Origin: Isochrysis galbana
Taxonomy: Eukaryota > Haptophyta > Isochrysidales > Isochrysidaceae
Assembly: GCA_018136815.1 (NCBI GenBank)
Contig: CM030941.1
Span: 1,611,582-1,675,581, forward strand
DNA length: 64,000 nt
Direction: 5' to 3'
Positions 40,337-49,434 of this stretch are shown here, in pieces. Position 1 is the first letter of the stretch, and the number at the start of each line of letters is the position of its first letter. Made by a program: the position numbers and the translations under genes. Below the pieces are notes generated by a model, which saw only the letters and a list, made by a program, of their open reading frames with translations, did no database searches and was not told the DNA's origin.

Positions 40337-43113
40337 ATGCCGTCGGACGGCGAGGGAGAGGAGGCGGCCAAGCTGGCTGAGGTGCAGGCGGAGCTGTGCG
40401 CGCTGCGGCTCAAGCTGAAGGAGAGCGGGAAGCTGAGTGGAAAGGACAAGCGCAACCTCAAGAAGCTCGAGGCCGCCGAGGAACGCTGGAAGGCGTATGC
40501 AGCCGCGGAGACGGAGGGCGAGAGAGAGGGGGGAGCGCCTCAGATCGGCTCTCAGTTCGTGGCACGGAGCGAGGGGGCGGGCGGAAGCGTGGCGAGGACG
40601 CTTGGTGATGGCCTCGATATCCCCTCATTCTCCATCCGCGCCGGCTCCACCGACCTCTTCGTGGGCGCTCGGCTCTCTCTCAAGGCTGGGCGCAAGTACG
40701 GCTTCCTTGGTCCAAATGGCAAGGGTAAGTCGACGCTTCTCGCGCACATCGCGGGGCGCGCGCTCGCCAATATCCCGACAGCGATCTCGATCCTTCTCGT
40801 CGCTCAAGAGGCGCATGCCTCCTCCGCCTCCTGCGTCGAGGTGCTGCTCGCGTCGCACGAGAAGCGGCACGCACTCGTCACGGAGGAGGCAAAGCTCGAA
40901 GCACAGCTCGAGGCCGCAGGCGATGACGCGGGCCACGACGCAGAGCTCGACGCGGCGGCGTTGCGGCTCATCGAGGTATACGAAGAGCTCGAGATCCTCG
41001 GCCGCGACTCGGCTGAGTCGCAGGCTCGCACCATTCTTTCTGGGCTAGGCTTTTCGCAGGCAATGCAGGACGGACCAACCGACCGCCTCTCTGGCGGCTG
41101 GCGAATGCGCCTCGCGTTGGCCAAGGCGCTATTCATCGCTCCCGAACTGCTGCTTCTGGATGAGCCAACGAATCATCTTGATCTTGACGCCGTTATCTGG
41201 CTGCAAGCACACCTCGCAGGGTCGAAGCTCACCTGTGTAATTGTCAGCCACGATCAGGTGCGGCGCGCCCGACCCGGAGTTGCTCATACCCGATTGGCTG
41301 CGCCCTTTCGGCTTGAAGCCAAGCGCGTGGGCCAGAGCGCGCCGCGGGCCTCGCCATACCCGTGGGCCCCTTGCGTCCGCTCCAACCCTGCTCTGGCGCT
41401 GACCCCCTCGCAGCACTTTCTAAACTCTGTCGCCACCGACATCATGCTCCTGGATGCCTGCGAGTTGCACTACTTCGAGAACACTGACTACAACGGCTTC
41501 AAGAAGCGCCACGCCAGCTTCATGGCGCAGCGACGCAAGAAGGCTGAAGCAGACGCAAAGGAAGCGAGCAAGCTGCAACGGTCGCTCAACAAGGTAAAAT
41601 GAAGCATTGGCTGCATGCGGCCCGTATACTCAGCGCAGTGTCCGGGGTTGCTTGTTTACACAAATCATTCTTGTAGCACTCGTCAACGCATGCGCCAAGG
41701 TTTCCAATGACGATTCTACACGTACCTGCTGCAGGGTGATGGCGTCGCGGCGACAAAGTCGGGACGCAAAGCGGCCAAGGAGCGTTTGGACGAGATCAAG
41801 GCGGCGCCGGTCGTGACACGTGACTACAATGTCAAGTTCAACTTCGAGGCGGCGGCGCGCAAGCTCAATCCCCCGCTCATCACGATGGAGGACGTCGAGT
41901 TCTTATGGGCAGGCACTTCCAAGCCCCTCTTCAACAAGCTAAACTTCGACCTTTCCATGGATTCCCGTATCGCGCTCGTCGGGCCCAATGGTTGTGGAAA
42001 ATCGACATTCATGCAGCTCCTTGAGGGGTCGCTCACTCCCTCAGATGGTCGAGTGGACCAAGCCAACGGCAGACTACGCATCGGAAGGTGTGCTTCTAGC
42101 GATTGAGCGTGACGTTGACTCGCTCGCGCCCCCCACTAAGTCCACAGTATGCCCTGTCGGCCTTGCCTGGGGCGATAAGCTCGTCCAAAAGACGCCGTCA
42201 TCGGTCCTGTCGTTGTATACCCCTGTGGGGTCGACAATGCTCATTTCATCGGCTGGCTACCTCTCGCTCATCAGTCGCCTACACGAATTTCGTAGGTACT
42301 CTCAGCACTGGGTCGAGCAGCTGCCTGGCTCAGTTTCACCGGTCGAACATCTTCACACCATACTTGGGGAGCGGCCCGAGAAAGGAACACCAACGTATCA
42401 ACAGGCGAGCGGGCCGTACTGTTCTCTAGGCCCACCATGCCAAATGAGGATTGCGAGGGGATACGTCGGCATCGGCTCGCGGCGACGAGCCGCGACCCTG
42501 AAAGTTCCGAGGGAGTGAATGGCATTGAGCTGTCATTGCAACTGGAGCCGCCTAGAGCAGAGGGCTCGGGCTGTTTGTTCGACGCCTTCACATGTTGCAC
42601 CATTCTGACGACTGCCTCTGCCTCACTCTCACTGGACAGGTGCACATGGAACTGGGCACCAAGGGCCTGCCGAGTTCGGCGCATGATATCAAAATCAAGG
42701 ACCTTTCTGGCGGACAGAAGGCTCGAGTTGCCTTTGCGGCGATATCCGCCCTCCGCCCGCATGTCTTACTGCTGGACGAACCCACCAACCACCTCGACAT
42801 CGAGTCGGTCGATGCGCTCATTGAGGGCATCAACAACTTTGAAGGCGGCGTTGTGCTCATATCTCACGATCGTCGGCTGTTACAGTCCACTGATTGCGCG
42901 CTTTGGCTATGCGATCGCACCAAGCAAAACATTCGGCCGCTTACCAGCGACTTTGACGCATATGAGAAGGGCGTTCTCAAGGAGATCGCGGCGCGGCAAG
43001 CCCAAGAGGAGGAGCGCGCTTTGACTAGAGCGATGGCAAGGAAGAAGAAGCGAGACGAGACGCGGAAGCGCGCCGATGCGGCCGCGAAGCGCAAGACAAC
43101 ACTTACTAAGTGA
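40337..43113 (+). CDS. ABCF1: ABC-F ATPase, ABCF1-like
   Basis: Exons 40337-41257, 41414-41593, 41735-42087, 42296-42404, 42640-43113 (678 aa), all junctions in phase. Intron 4 uses a GC donor (CAACAG|GCGAGC). Two ABC domains without membrane segments: Walker A GPNGKGKST (near 125) and GPNGCGKST (near 449); signatures LSGGWRMRLALAKAL (near 251) and LSGGQKARVAFAA (near 543); Walker B LDEPTNHLD twice (near 273, 566); switch His in SHDQ and SHDR. The N-terminal block (KLSGKDKRNLKKLEAAEERW) and the first domain match ABCF1/plant ABCF4 best. Such proteins act on ribosomes or eIF2 in translation (known). A short basic C-terminal tail follows. Intron 1 (156 bp) is a multiple of three without stops. 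Confidence 0.9.
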
Positions 43114-43324
43114 TGCGCGTTGGAGAAGTTGCCTAGTGGCGGACCTCCTTACCCATATTGTAGAAGGGGGCCTCTGTGATGCCTCGCTAGCAAATGACCG
43201 GCGATCAGGGGAACGCTACGTGCTGCGTGCTGAGCCATGCCATGGGCGGTGGGTGTATTGCTTTGGTGGTCTTGGCTTCTCTGTGGCTTCTCCCCACTGT
43301 GTCCACAGCCGCCGACCACAATAA
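43114..43324. other. 3' flank of ABCF1
   Basis: No gene. The family-A element begins at about 43325. Confidence 0.4.
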
Positions 43325-44082
43325 TACTTAATTAACTTCTTAATAGTCTCACCGCACACGCGGCCGTGGACCCTCTACTTTCTACTCACGCAACAAAACT
43401 TTCTACACCCCCTCTCTCCCGGCCCTTTCCCCCCCGCCATCAGGCGACTCCCCCCGTGCACTACTAGGAGGATAGGGGAAAAGGGCTTAGATATGGTCGG
43501 TGGCCCGCGCCCCCCCCCGGTGATCCGTTCCCCCCTTCCTCCTATGCCTATCGGGCTGGCGGCGTCCTCAGTCCCGACTTCTCCTGTAAACAGGTGCGGG
43601 ACTTACATATTTTCCGGTGAGCGGAGCCCTCGCTCCACCCACCCCCTTCTCCGCGCTCTCTCTCCCCTCTCCTGCAGGCACGCGCGATGGCGCGCCTGCG
43701 ACAGGCCTGCAGCTGCCTCTGGCGACCCCTGGAGGCTCCTGGAGGCCAGCTCAGGGGGCAGCAAGGAGGCTGGGGCTGGGCCCTGGTCTCCCCTGCCTCT
43801 CCCTCGCTGGCGCTCCTGGGCCTCAGGGGCCCCCACTCTGCACCTGTCTGCCTGTCGAACAGGGGGGGAGGGGGGTTGGAGCGATGGGCTGGCCACGACA
43901 GGCCAGGACGCGCGAGGCAGGCGAGCCTGCCACTGAGAGAGTGGGTCAGCAGGGCAGTGGGCTCCTGGCAAGCCACCAGGCGTGCCAGGAGCATGGGTGG
44001 TTCCTCCCCCATGGCAGGGGAGGAGTGGAGAGAGGGGGGGGCTCGTGCCCCCCCATGGGCGAACTACGTATAAACTTAGTTC
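43325..44082 (+). repeat. Family-A element, apparently full length
   Basis: About 758 bp from TTAATTAACTTCTTAATAGT to the terminal hairpin GAACTACG-TATAAA-CTTAGTTC (44061-44082, one mismatch). It includes the GTGCACTACTAGGAGG box (43457), GTCCCGACTTCTCCTGTAAA, CCTGCAGGCACGCGCGATGG and GGGGGGGCTCGTGCCCCCCC (44034-44053). No coding capacity, so non-autonomous. Best reference copy. Confidence 0.8.
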
Positions 44083-44460
44083 CCGACCACAATAACAATA
44101 ATACAGTAGTAGTTGTTGCGAGTAAAGGGGGGGCCTTGTACACTTCCCCCTCGTATGTTCCGTTTTTAGGTCTTCCCGCGCGACTCCCTCTCCGTCGCCG
44201 CGCCCCAGTTCCCTTCTCCCCCGCATCGCCCCGAATCGGTCCGTCCCCCCTCTCCTCTCCTCTCCCCGGCTCCCCCGCGGAAGCCCTCTCCCCGAATGCG
44301 AATGCGTGCGGCGCGCGGCGCGTGCGCCAGTGTGTGGAGAGATGTGAAGGCAGGGGCTGAGGCTGGTTGTCCAGGCCCACCCAAGAGGTGTTTGCGATGG
44401 AGGGAGGGGGGCGCGAGGCCCCCATTGACCCCTACTTGTAAAAGTAGGTTGAAGCAGCGA
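44083..44460 (+). repeat. Second hairpin-ended repeat tail
   Basis: 44404-44448 reads GAGGGGGGCGCGAGGCCCCC, ATTGACC, then hairpin CCTACTT-GTAA-AAGTAGG (44431-44448). The sequence before it (GGCAGGGGCTGAGGCTGG, 44351) resembles the complement of about 24000-24020. Confidence 0.6.
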
Positions 44461-44617
44461 GCGCAAGGGGACGGACGAGCCGCAAGGCACAAGCGGCAAG
44501 AGGAGGAGGGAGTGAGCATAGGAAGCGGGCGTGGCTGCGGTATATCTACTTAGGGTCGCGCGCGAGGTGAGAACATTAAGATTTTTTTTCAGTTCACTGC
44601 GCACTCCGGTAATTTTC

Positions 44618-44941
44618 ATGGACGCAACAAATAACAGAGAAAATACCGAACGCCTCATTATCGTTCACGGATACGGCAACTGCGCCGATAGCATCTCCTA
44701 AAAAAATGGTGGACTCATCATGCAATACGTGTTGTCACACATGTCTGATGAAGAGAGGCAATACGCACGCATCCTCCTGTTTCGTCGTATACATACCTCG
44801 TATGACAATCACGACTCCGATGTACACCTGGTTGATCCACCACAAAAAGGCGAAGAAGCGATTAGGAAGCAGCGGAGGAAAGCGCCGTTTGGTTGTTCTT
44901 GTGGCCATCGCTGCGCGCACCCTCGGAGCATCGGCGGATGA
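44618..44941 (+). pseudogene. AT-rich ORF with one internal stop
   Basis: MDATNNRENTERLIIVHGYG, a TAA at 44699, then the same frame continues GGLIMQYVLSHMSDEERQYA, RILLFRRIHTSYDNHD, to TAG at 44939 (108 codons). The stop abuts a run of seven A, so an indel or real nonsense change is possible. Family unknown; composition differs from host exons. Confidence 0.4.
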
Positions 44942-44999
44942 TATCTCCGGACGCGCTGGCAGGCACTCCCCGATTTCACACAGTAGACTCTAAGTCAAG

Positions 45000-46019
45000 C
45001 TAGAGCTGTTTGTTCATGAACTTTCGCTTAGCGAATACAAGCCAGAATTTGCTTGGTGAACCACTCTCATCATACACTCTCTGGACTAATCGCTTGCCCA
45101 ACTCCTCACGTGCTTGCTTCAGGTAAGCCCGGCACAAGTCTGCGCATGGTTGGTAAGATATGAGCACAACGGGCTCGCAGTCGAGCGGCTCGTCTCGGCA
45201 CAAGCAAAGGCACGGCGTGCGCTTGAGCACCTGATTCCGCTTCGCTGGCGGGTGACGGGAAGAAGCTTCCCAATGCAAAGTTAGCATCGCCTGGGGAGCA
45301 CAACAGCAGCGCGGTTCCGGGTTAGGAACGCCGGCCCCTCCGATCAGCCGACACCATGTGAGAACTGGCACTGCTATGATGGAGGGGAGTGCCCGATCTC
45401 TGTTTCAGGCGGTTCGGAGCACCTGGCAAAGTGAAGTCCTCATGAGCCATGGTGGTGAGTGCTTGCAGCCCTTCCGCAGGTCTCGGACACGACTCGAGCC
45501 GCTTCAGGCATTGCGTGGTGTAGAGTGTCAAGTAGATCAGCACACGATCAGCGCATCCCTTAACTTCGAAATGCTTGAAAAGCACGTTGGCCTTGAAGTA
45601 GCCGAGGGTCTCGTCGATGATATCTTCCGCCTCTGGGGGGCCGGACGGCACATGTGTACGGGGAAGTGGGAGAGGAGGCGGGGGCAGAGGTGGGGGGAGG
45701 GAGGGCTCATTCACGCAGGCGTCACGGTAGTGTAAATGGTGCGCCTACCCGGCTCGGCGCGTGGCGCAGGGCCTCTCGCCGCCGTCTTGAGAGGCAGCAC
45801 AGCGCAGCCGCACGCGACCGTGACTCCCTTGGACTCGTTGAATGCCGAGTGGTAGACCTGGAGCGGGCGGGCGCAGGGTGAGAATGGCGCGCGCACGGGC
45901 GGCGAGCAAGTGGAGAGAACCAGCTGAGAGTGGGTAGTGAGCGAGCCAACGAGTGAGCAGAGAGAGGGAGGGAGGGAGGGAGGGAGAAATAGGGGGGGCG
46001 TCGAGGCACCGCTCACCAT
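45000..46019 (-). CDS. ARPC3: Arp2/3 complex subunit 3 (p21-Arc)
   Basis: Exons in transcript order: 46019-46017 (ATG only), 45857-45749, 45632-45423, 45290-45231, 45139-45000; 173 aa (human about 178). All four introns (159, 116, 132, 91 bp) are GT-AG and in phase. The product follows ARPC3 end to end: VYHSAFNESKGVTVACGCAV, LKTAARGPAPR, EDIIDETLGYFKANVLFKHF, ADRVLIYLTLYTTQCLKRLE, DFTLPGDANFALGSFFPSPA, LCRAYLKQAREELGKRLVQR, VYDESGSPSKFWLVFAKRKF, MNKQL. The 60-nt exon at 45231-45290 supplies exactly the segment missing otherwise. The Kozak context CCGCCACCATGG is split so that the first intron starts right after ATG. ARPC3 is part of the actin-nucleating Arp2/3 complex in the cytoplasm. Confidence 0.93.
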
Positions 46020-46360
46020 GGTGGCGGTCGGTCCACACCGGGGTAGCGAGGGAAGGGTTAGGAAGAACGGTGAGTCTACAAGACAACATCAAGATCTCCG
46101 CCGGCCTTCCCTTCCCACCAGGGCTGTACGTGATTCAAGTGATCCTAGCTGGGAAACACGTGTTTGCCGTGTTTCTAAAAAACCCAAACACAGCCGTGTT
46201 TTGCCGTGTTTCAAACCCCCTCCAGTTTGGCCGCCGTGTTTGCAGCAGCTCGCCAGCAGCCAGCGCAGCGCCCGCGCGGGCGGCGCGGGCGCGCGCGGCC
46301 CGCGCGCCCGCGCTTGCGGGCGCGCGGCACACGAGAGATAGGAGATAGGGATAGGGCATA
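46020..46360. repeat. CGTGTTT subterminal-type repeat cluster
   Basis: Between 46150 and 46245 CGTGTTT or its complement occurs about seven times (AAACACGTGTTTGCCGTGTTT and similar). It borders the BED-finger remnant and resembles the cluster at 56335-56440. A 46265-46325 stretch is CGCG-rich. Confidence 0.6.
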
Positions 46361-46364
46361 GATA

Positions 46365-46958
46365 CTAGATGTAGATACAGACACAAATACCAATAGAGAT
46401 GGTGCAGGAATGTTGCACGCGTAAAACATCTCCGCTATCGCGCCATCGCACACTTGCTTTGTCCCCGCATTGAAGTGCAACACACTCTGCTGCCCCCCCC
46501 CCCCCTCGCCCCCCCGCCCCCGCACAAGAGAACTGGCTCATTGCAACGGGCGCCGCTGCCGCCTCATCCACCTCCCTCACAGCCACCTTCTGCCGCTTCT
46601 TCTCGCTCTTCTTGCCCTCTTCCACGCGCACCTTCTCAACCAACGCGAGAAACGTTGAGTCGCTGGCAGGGCATTGGGCAGATTGGCTGCGACCAAGCAC
46701 GTGGTCAACAACCCTTGTCGCGCTGCCGCGCCGCTGCACGCCGCAGCCGATGCACCGCCAGGCAGGGTGATTTGGATCATCCTCATTGAGGATGATCACA
46801 CACGCCCACACTGGGTCGGTCCGCTTCGCTGCAAGCGAGAGCCGCGTGCGCGCGCGCTGTGATGTGCTGGGTGGGCTGCGCGGGCAATGATGCCAGTGGG
46901 TCAGGGGGTGGTCGGACTGTCGGCAGCCCGACACGGCGCTGCATCGTGCGGGAATCAA
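46365..46958 (-). pseudogene. BED-type zinc-finger ORF, likely hAT transposase N-terminus
   Basis: Minus-strand frame; the useful part reads DPVWACVIILNEDDPNHPAW, RCIGCGVQRRGSATRVVDHV, LGRSQSAQCP, then a basic KKSEKKRQKVAVREVDEAAA segment. CxxC with a later H and C fits a BED finger (H-x-C spacing loose). The rest is low complexity. No hAT dimerisation or DDE part is present. The adjoining short-repeat cluster fits transposon subterminal DNA (inference). Confidence 0.5.
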
Positions 46959-47324
46959 ATGCCGAATGTAGCTTAGATATAAAGGAACCGATCACCCCGC
47001 GGGCGCGACCGCCAATTCTTTACGGGTAGAGCGTGAGCGCGCGTGACGGAGGGGGGGGGGAGGGGGGGCGGATCGCACCATCTCTTGGCGAAGATTTTCG
47101 TCGCGTCAGGTAGCCCCCCCCGGAGCTTTTTTATTGGGCGTCGCGCCACGGTCAAAAAATGCAGCCCAGCCCTTACTTATGTTTAAAAAGCCCCTGTTTG
47201 ACCGCCCTATTTATAGATATAGATATTGTGCCTTGATGTTAATCTAATTTTAGTTCTTTTCGCCGTTTTTTGTTTATTTGGAGGGAGGGGAAAGCCGAAA
47301 CCCCGAAACGCCCCCGCCCCCCCC
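46959..47324. other. Spacer
   Basis: Poly-G tract near 47050, AT-rich 47180-47280. No gene. Confidence 0.4.
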
Positions 47325-47690
47325 CTAACTACGCCCCCCCCTCCCTCCTCGCCAATCGCCAATGTCGCCCAAGGGCTCGCGCAAGCGGAATGCGGCGAGG
47401 CAACCGGTGCTGCGTGGGTTCCTGCCGGTGCAAAAGGCCGTGATGGGCTCATCCTCCTCTTTGATGGGTAGGCACCAAAAGCCTGAGGCCAAGTCGAGCA
47501 GACACAGGAAGAGAGAATCTCTAGATCCCTGGCCGCGAGACAAGCGGTCGATGGCTTCGACCGTTAGAGGCAACGGACTATCGGAGATGCGGAGTTTCGA
47601 GTTAGTGTCGCGGTAGTCAACGCAAAAGCGGACGGAGCCATCCTTCTTGCCAACTAGCACCACTCGGGAAGCCCAGGGCGGCTGCGGCGA
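47325..47690 (-). pseudogene. Ty3/gypsy reverse transcriptase fragment
   Basis: Minus strand: PWASRVVLVGKKDGSVRFCV, DYRDTNSKLRISDSPLPL, EAIDRLS, LFLCLLDLASGFWCLPIKEE. These are gypsy RT blocks 1-3 (VLV-KKDG-RFCVDYR, LDLASGFWQ). The FADD catalytic block is missing; the frame turns into unrelated sequence at about 47430. Confidence 0.85.
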
Positions 47691-48010
47691 TTGGCGTAGC
47701 TGCAAGGGCGGCATTTGTGAATATGGTGCTTGGTGTGCCACCCAGTGCAACTGGATCAACACCAAAGCGCCGCCAGCGCGCTCGGTGCCGGCTCAAAGTT
47801 GGGCACTCGCGCGTATCACGGCATCGGGACGGTAGCGTTGAAGCCGGGGGCGTGGCCGATTTCGGCGCGGTGCACGCGGCCGGCTGCGGCGATTGGCGTA
47901 GCTGCAAGGGCGGCACTTGTGAACATGGTGCTTGGTGTGCCACCCAGTGCAACCGGATCAACACCAAAACGCCGGCAGCCCGCCCAGTTTTGGTGCAAAG
48001 TTGGGGCTTC
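47685..48010 (-). repeat. Duplicated gypsy-linked segment
   Basis: GGCTGCGGCGATTGGCGTAG ... CCAGTGCAACTGGATCAACA at 47683 is repeated at 47884, period about 200 bp. It encodes the FGVDPVALGGTPST, AALAATPIAAA peptide twice. Confidence 0.75.
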
Positions 48011-48174
48011 TCGTCTCAACAATTGTAGCGTTTCGTGAACGGCTGTTAGTAGTGATACTCATGTACATATCGATGTCAATCGCAATCTGTGTCGATGATC
48101 ATATAATGTGTAGAGAAGCGCATTTCGTGGAGGGTATGAGCTGGTAGAGCTTATGGCTCCGTCACTAGTTGTGC

Positions 48175-48404
48175 ATGCCTTGCATGAAGGGCATCAGTAA
48201 AAATATACCGGAGGGGGGCCCGAATACTTTTTAGCGCTTGGTCTTCGGAGGCTTAAAATTGGCCATTTTTCGAAAATTTTGCCGGCGGACCCCCCATTTT
48301 TTTTGCTGATCTCTCATACCAGAACCTATAGAAAGCTTATTTAGGCCTCCATTTGCCCATTGCCGATTTCGCCCTCCGCACCCCCCTAGTGAGTGACCGG
48401 GCTA
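48175..48404 (+). repeat. Dispersed family-B repeat, copy 3
   Basis: TGCATGAAGGGCATCAGTAA to GAGTGACCGGGCTA, with TTTTTCGAAAATTTTGCCGG inside. Confidence 0.9.
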
Positions 48405-48466
48405 AGACTATTAAGCGAGGGGTTTTTTTTCTAGGCAGGGTTCTTCACGGAAGTAGGTGAAAATCG

Positions 48467-48742
48467 GAAGCACCTGTTTTGGTGCTTCGCTTTATTACGA
48501 ATTCAACGTGGAAAAGTGAAAAAGGGAAGGTGGAAGGTGGCCAACGAGCCGATTTCACCGTCCGTGGTCCCGACCTCTGTCTCCCACCCCCCGCGCCGAG
48601 GGGGGGGGGGGGGAAGCAACGCCTCGGCCGAAAATCACTCCGGTTTGTTCTCGTGTTTTGAGTCCAATATTTCTCGCAAAAGCCCTCCCCCCATGGGCCA
48701 CCGTACAAAACAGCTGCGGTGAAGCAACTGTTTCGGTGCTTC
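48467..48742. repeat. Pair of GAAGCACC hairpins
   Basis: GAAGCACC-TGTTTT-GGTGCTTC at 48467-48488 and GAAGCAAC-TGTTTC-GGTGCTTC at 48721-48742, about 250 bp apart. Both are followed by an AAAG/TTTATTA-type stretch. Confidence 0.6.
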
Positions 48743-48744
48743 GG

Positions 48745-49434
48745 CCCGGTAGTAAAGAGCTAAAGTAGATCTTGAGATATTGTCCAAAAACCGCGAGTTC
48801 CAGAGTTTTGTTTTACTCAAATTCCCCGACTATCGTTGAGGGGGGGTTGGGCGTGGTCGCTCGTGGGTGCAAGGGTGTGTCGCCCTCGGGGGGGGGGTCG
48901 CGCACACCCTCTCTTCTCTCTCTCTCTCTTTGGGAGTAACCAAAGTACCCTTCCTCGCTATGAGGGACAGAGAGAGAGTAGCAGGTCCAGTCATACTTGT
49001 AGATCTGGCGCCGCGGCGCGCCGAGGCCCGCCGCCGTCGTCGTTTTCTTCTCTCCTCTCTTCTTTGACTTCTATCGTCTCGTGCTCCATTCGTCTGTCTC
49101 TCCGTCCTTCACCCCGCCTTCTCTTCTTCTCTCTCTCCTCTCCTGCTAGGTTTTGTCCCTCGAATTGCTTCTCCCTCTCCCTCATATCTTACGTACCCCA
49201 GCAATCCGTTTCCCAAAAACAGTTGGTGCCTCTCTTCCTCTCGACTCTCTCTCTTCTCCCCCCTTTCGCAGAAGGGAGAGAGGGGCGGCGCAAAGGTGCC
49301 GAGGGGGAGCGCCAGGGCGGGAACCTCTCCCTCCCCTCCTGTCTCTCGCGCGCCACAGCCAGCCGCCGCGCTCGGCGCCGTGGGCGTGAGAGAGAGAGAG
49401 AGACAGGCACCCTCCCCCCACCCCCCTCCCCGCG
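48745..49434. other. Upstream region of quasi-RRM gene
   Basis: CT-rich (CTCTCT near 48910-48930 and 49040-49260) and a GAGAGAGA run at 49387-49404. Likely 5' UTR and promoter. No independent gene. Confidence 0.4.

Noticed and set aside
43603..44658. 351-codon minus-strand frame
   Set aside because: Lies wholly within family-A repeat sequence and its flank; not conserved as a frame in other copies.
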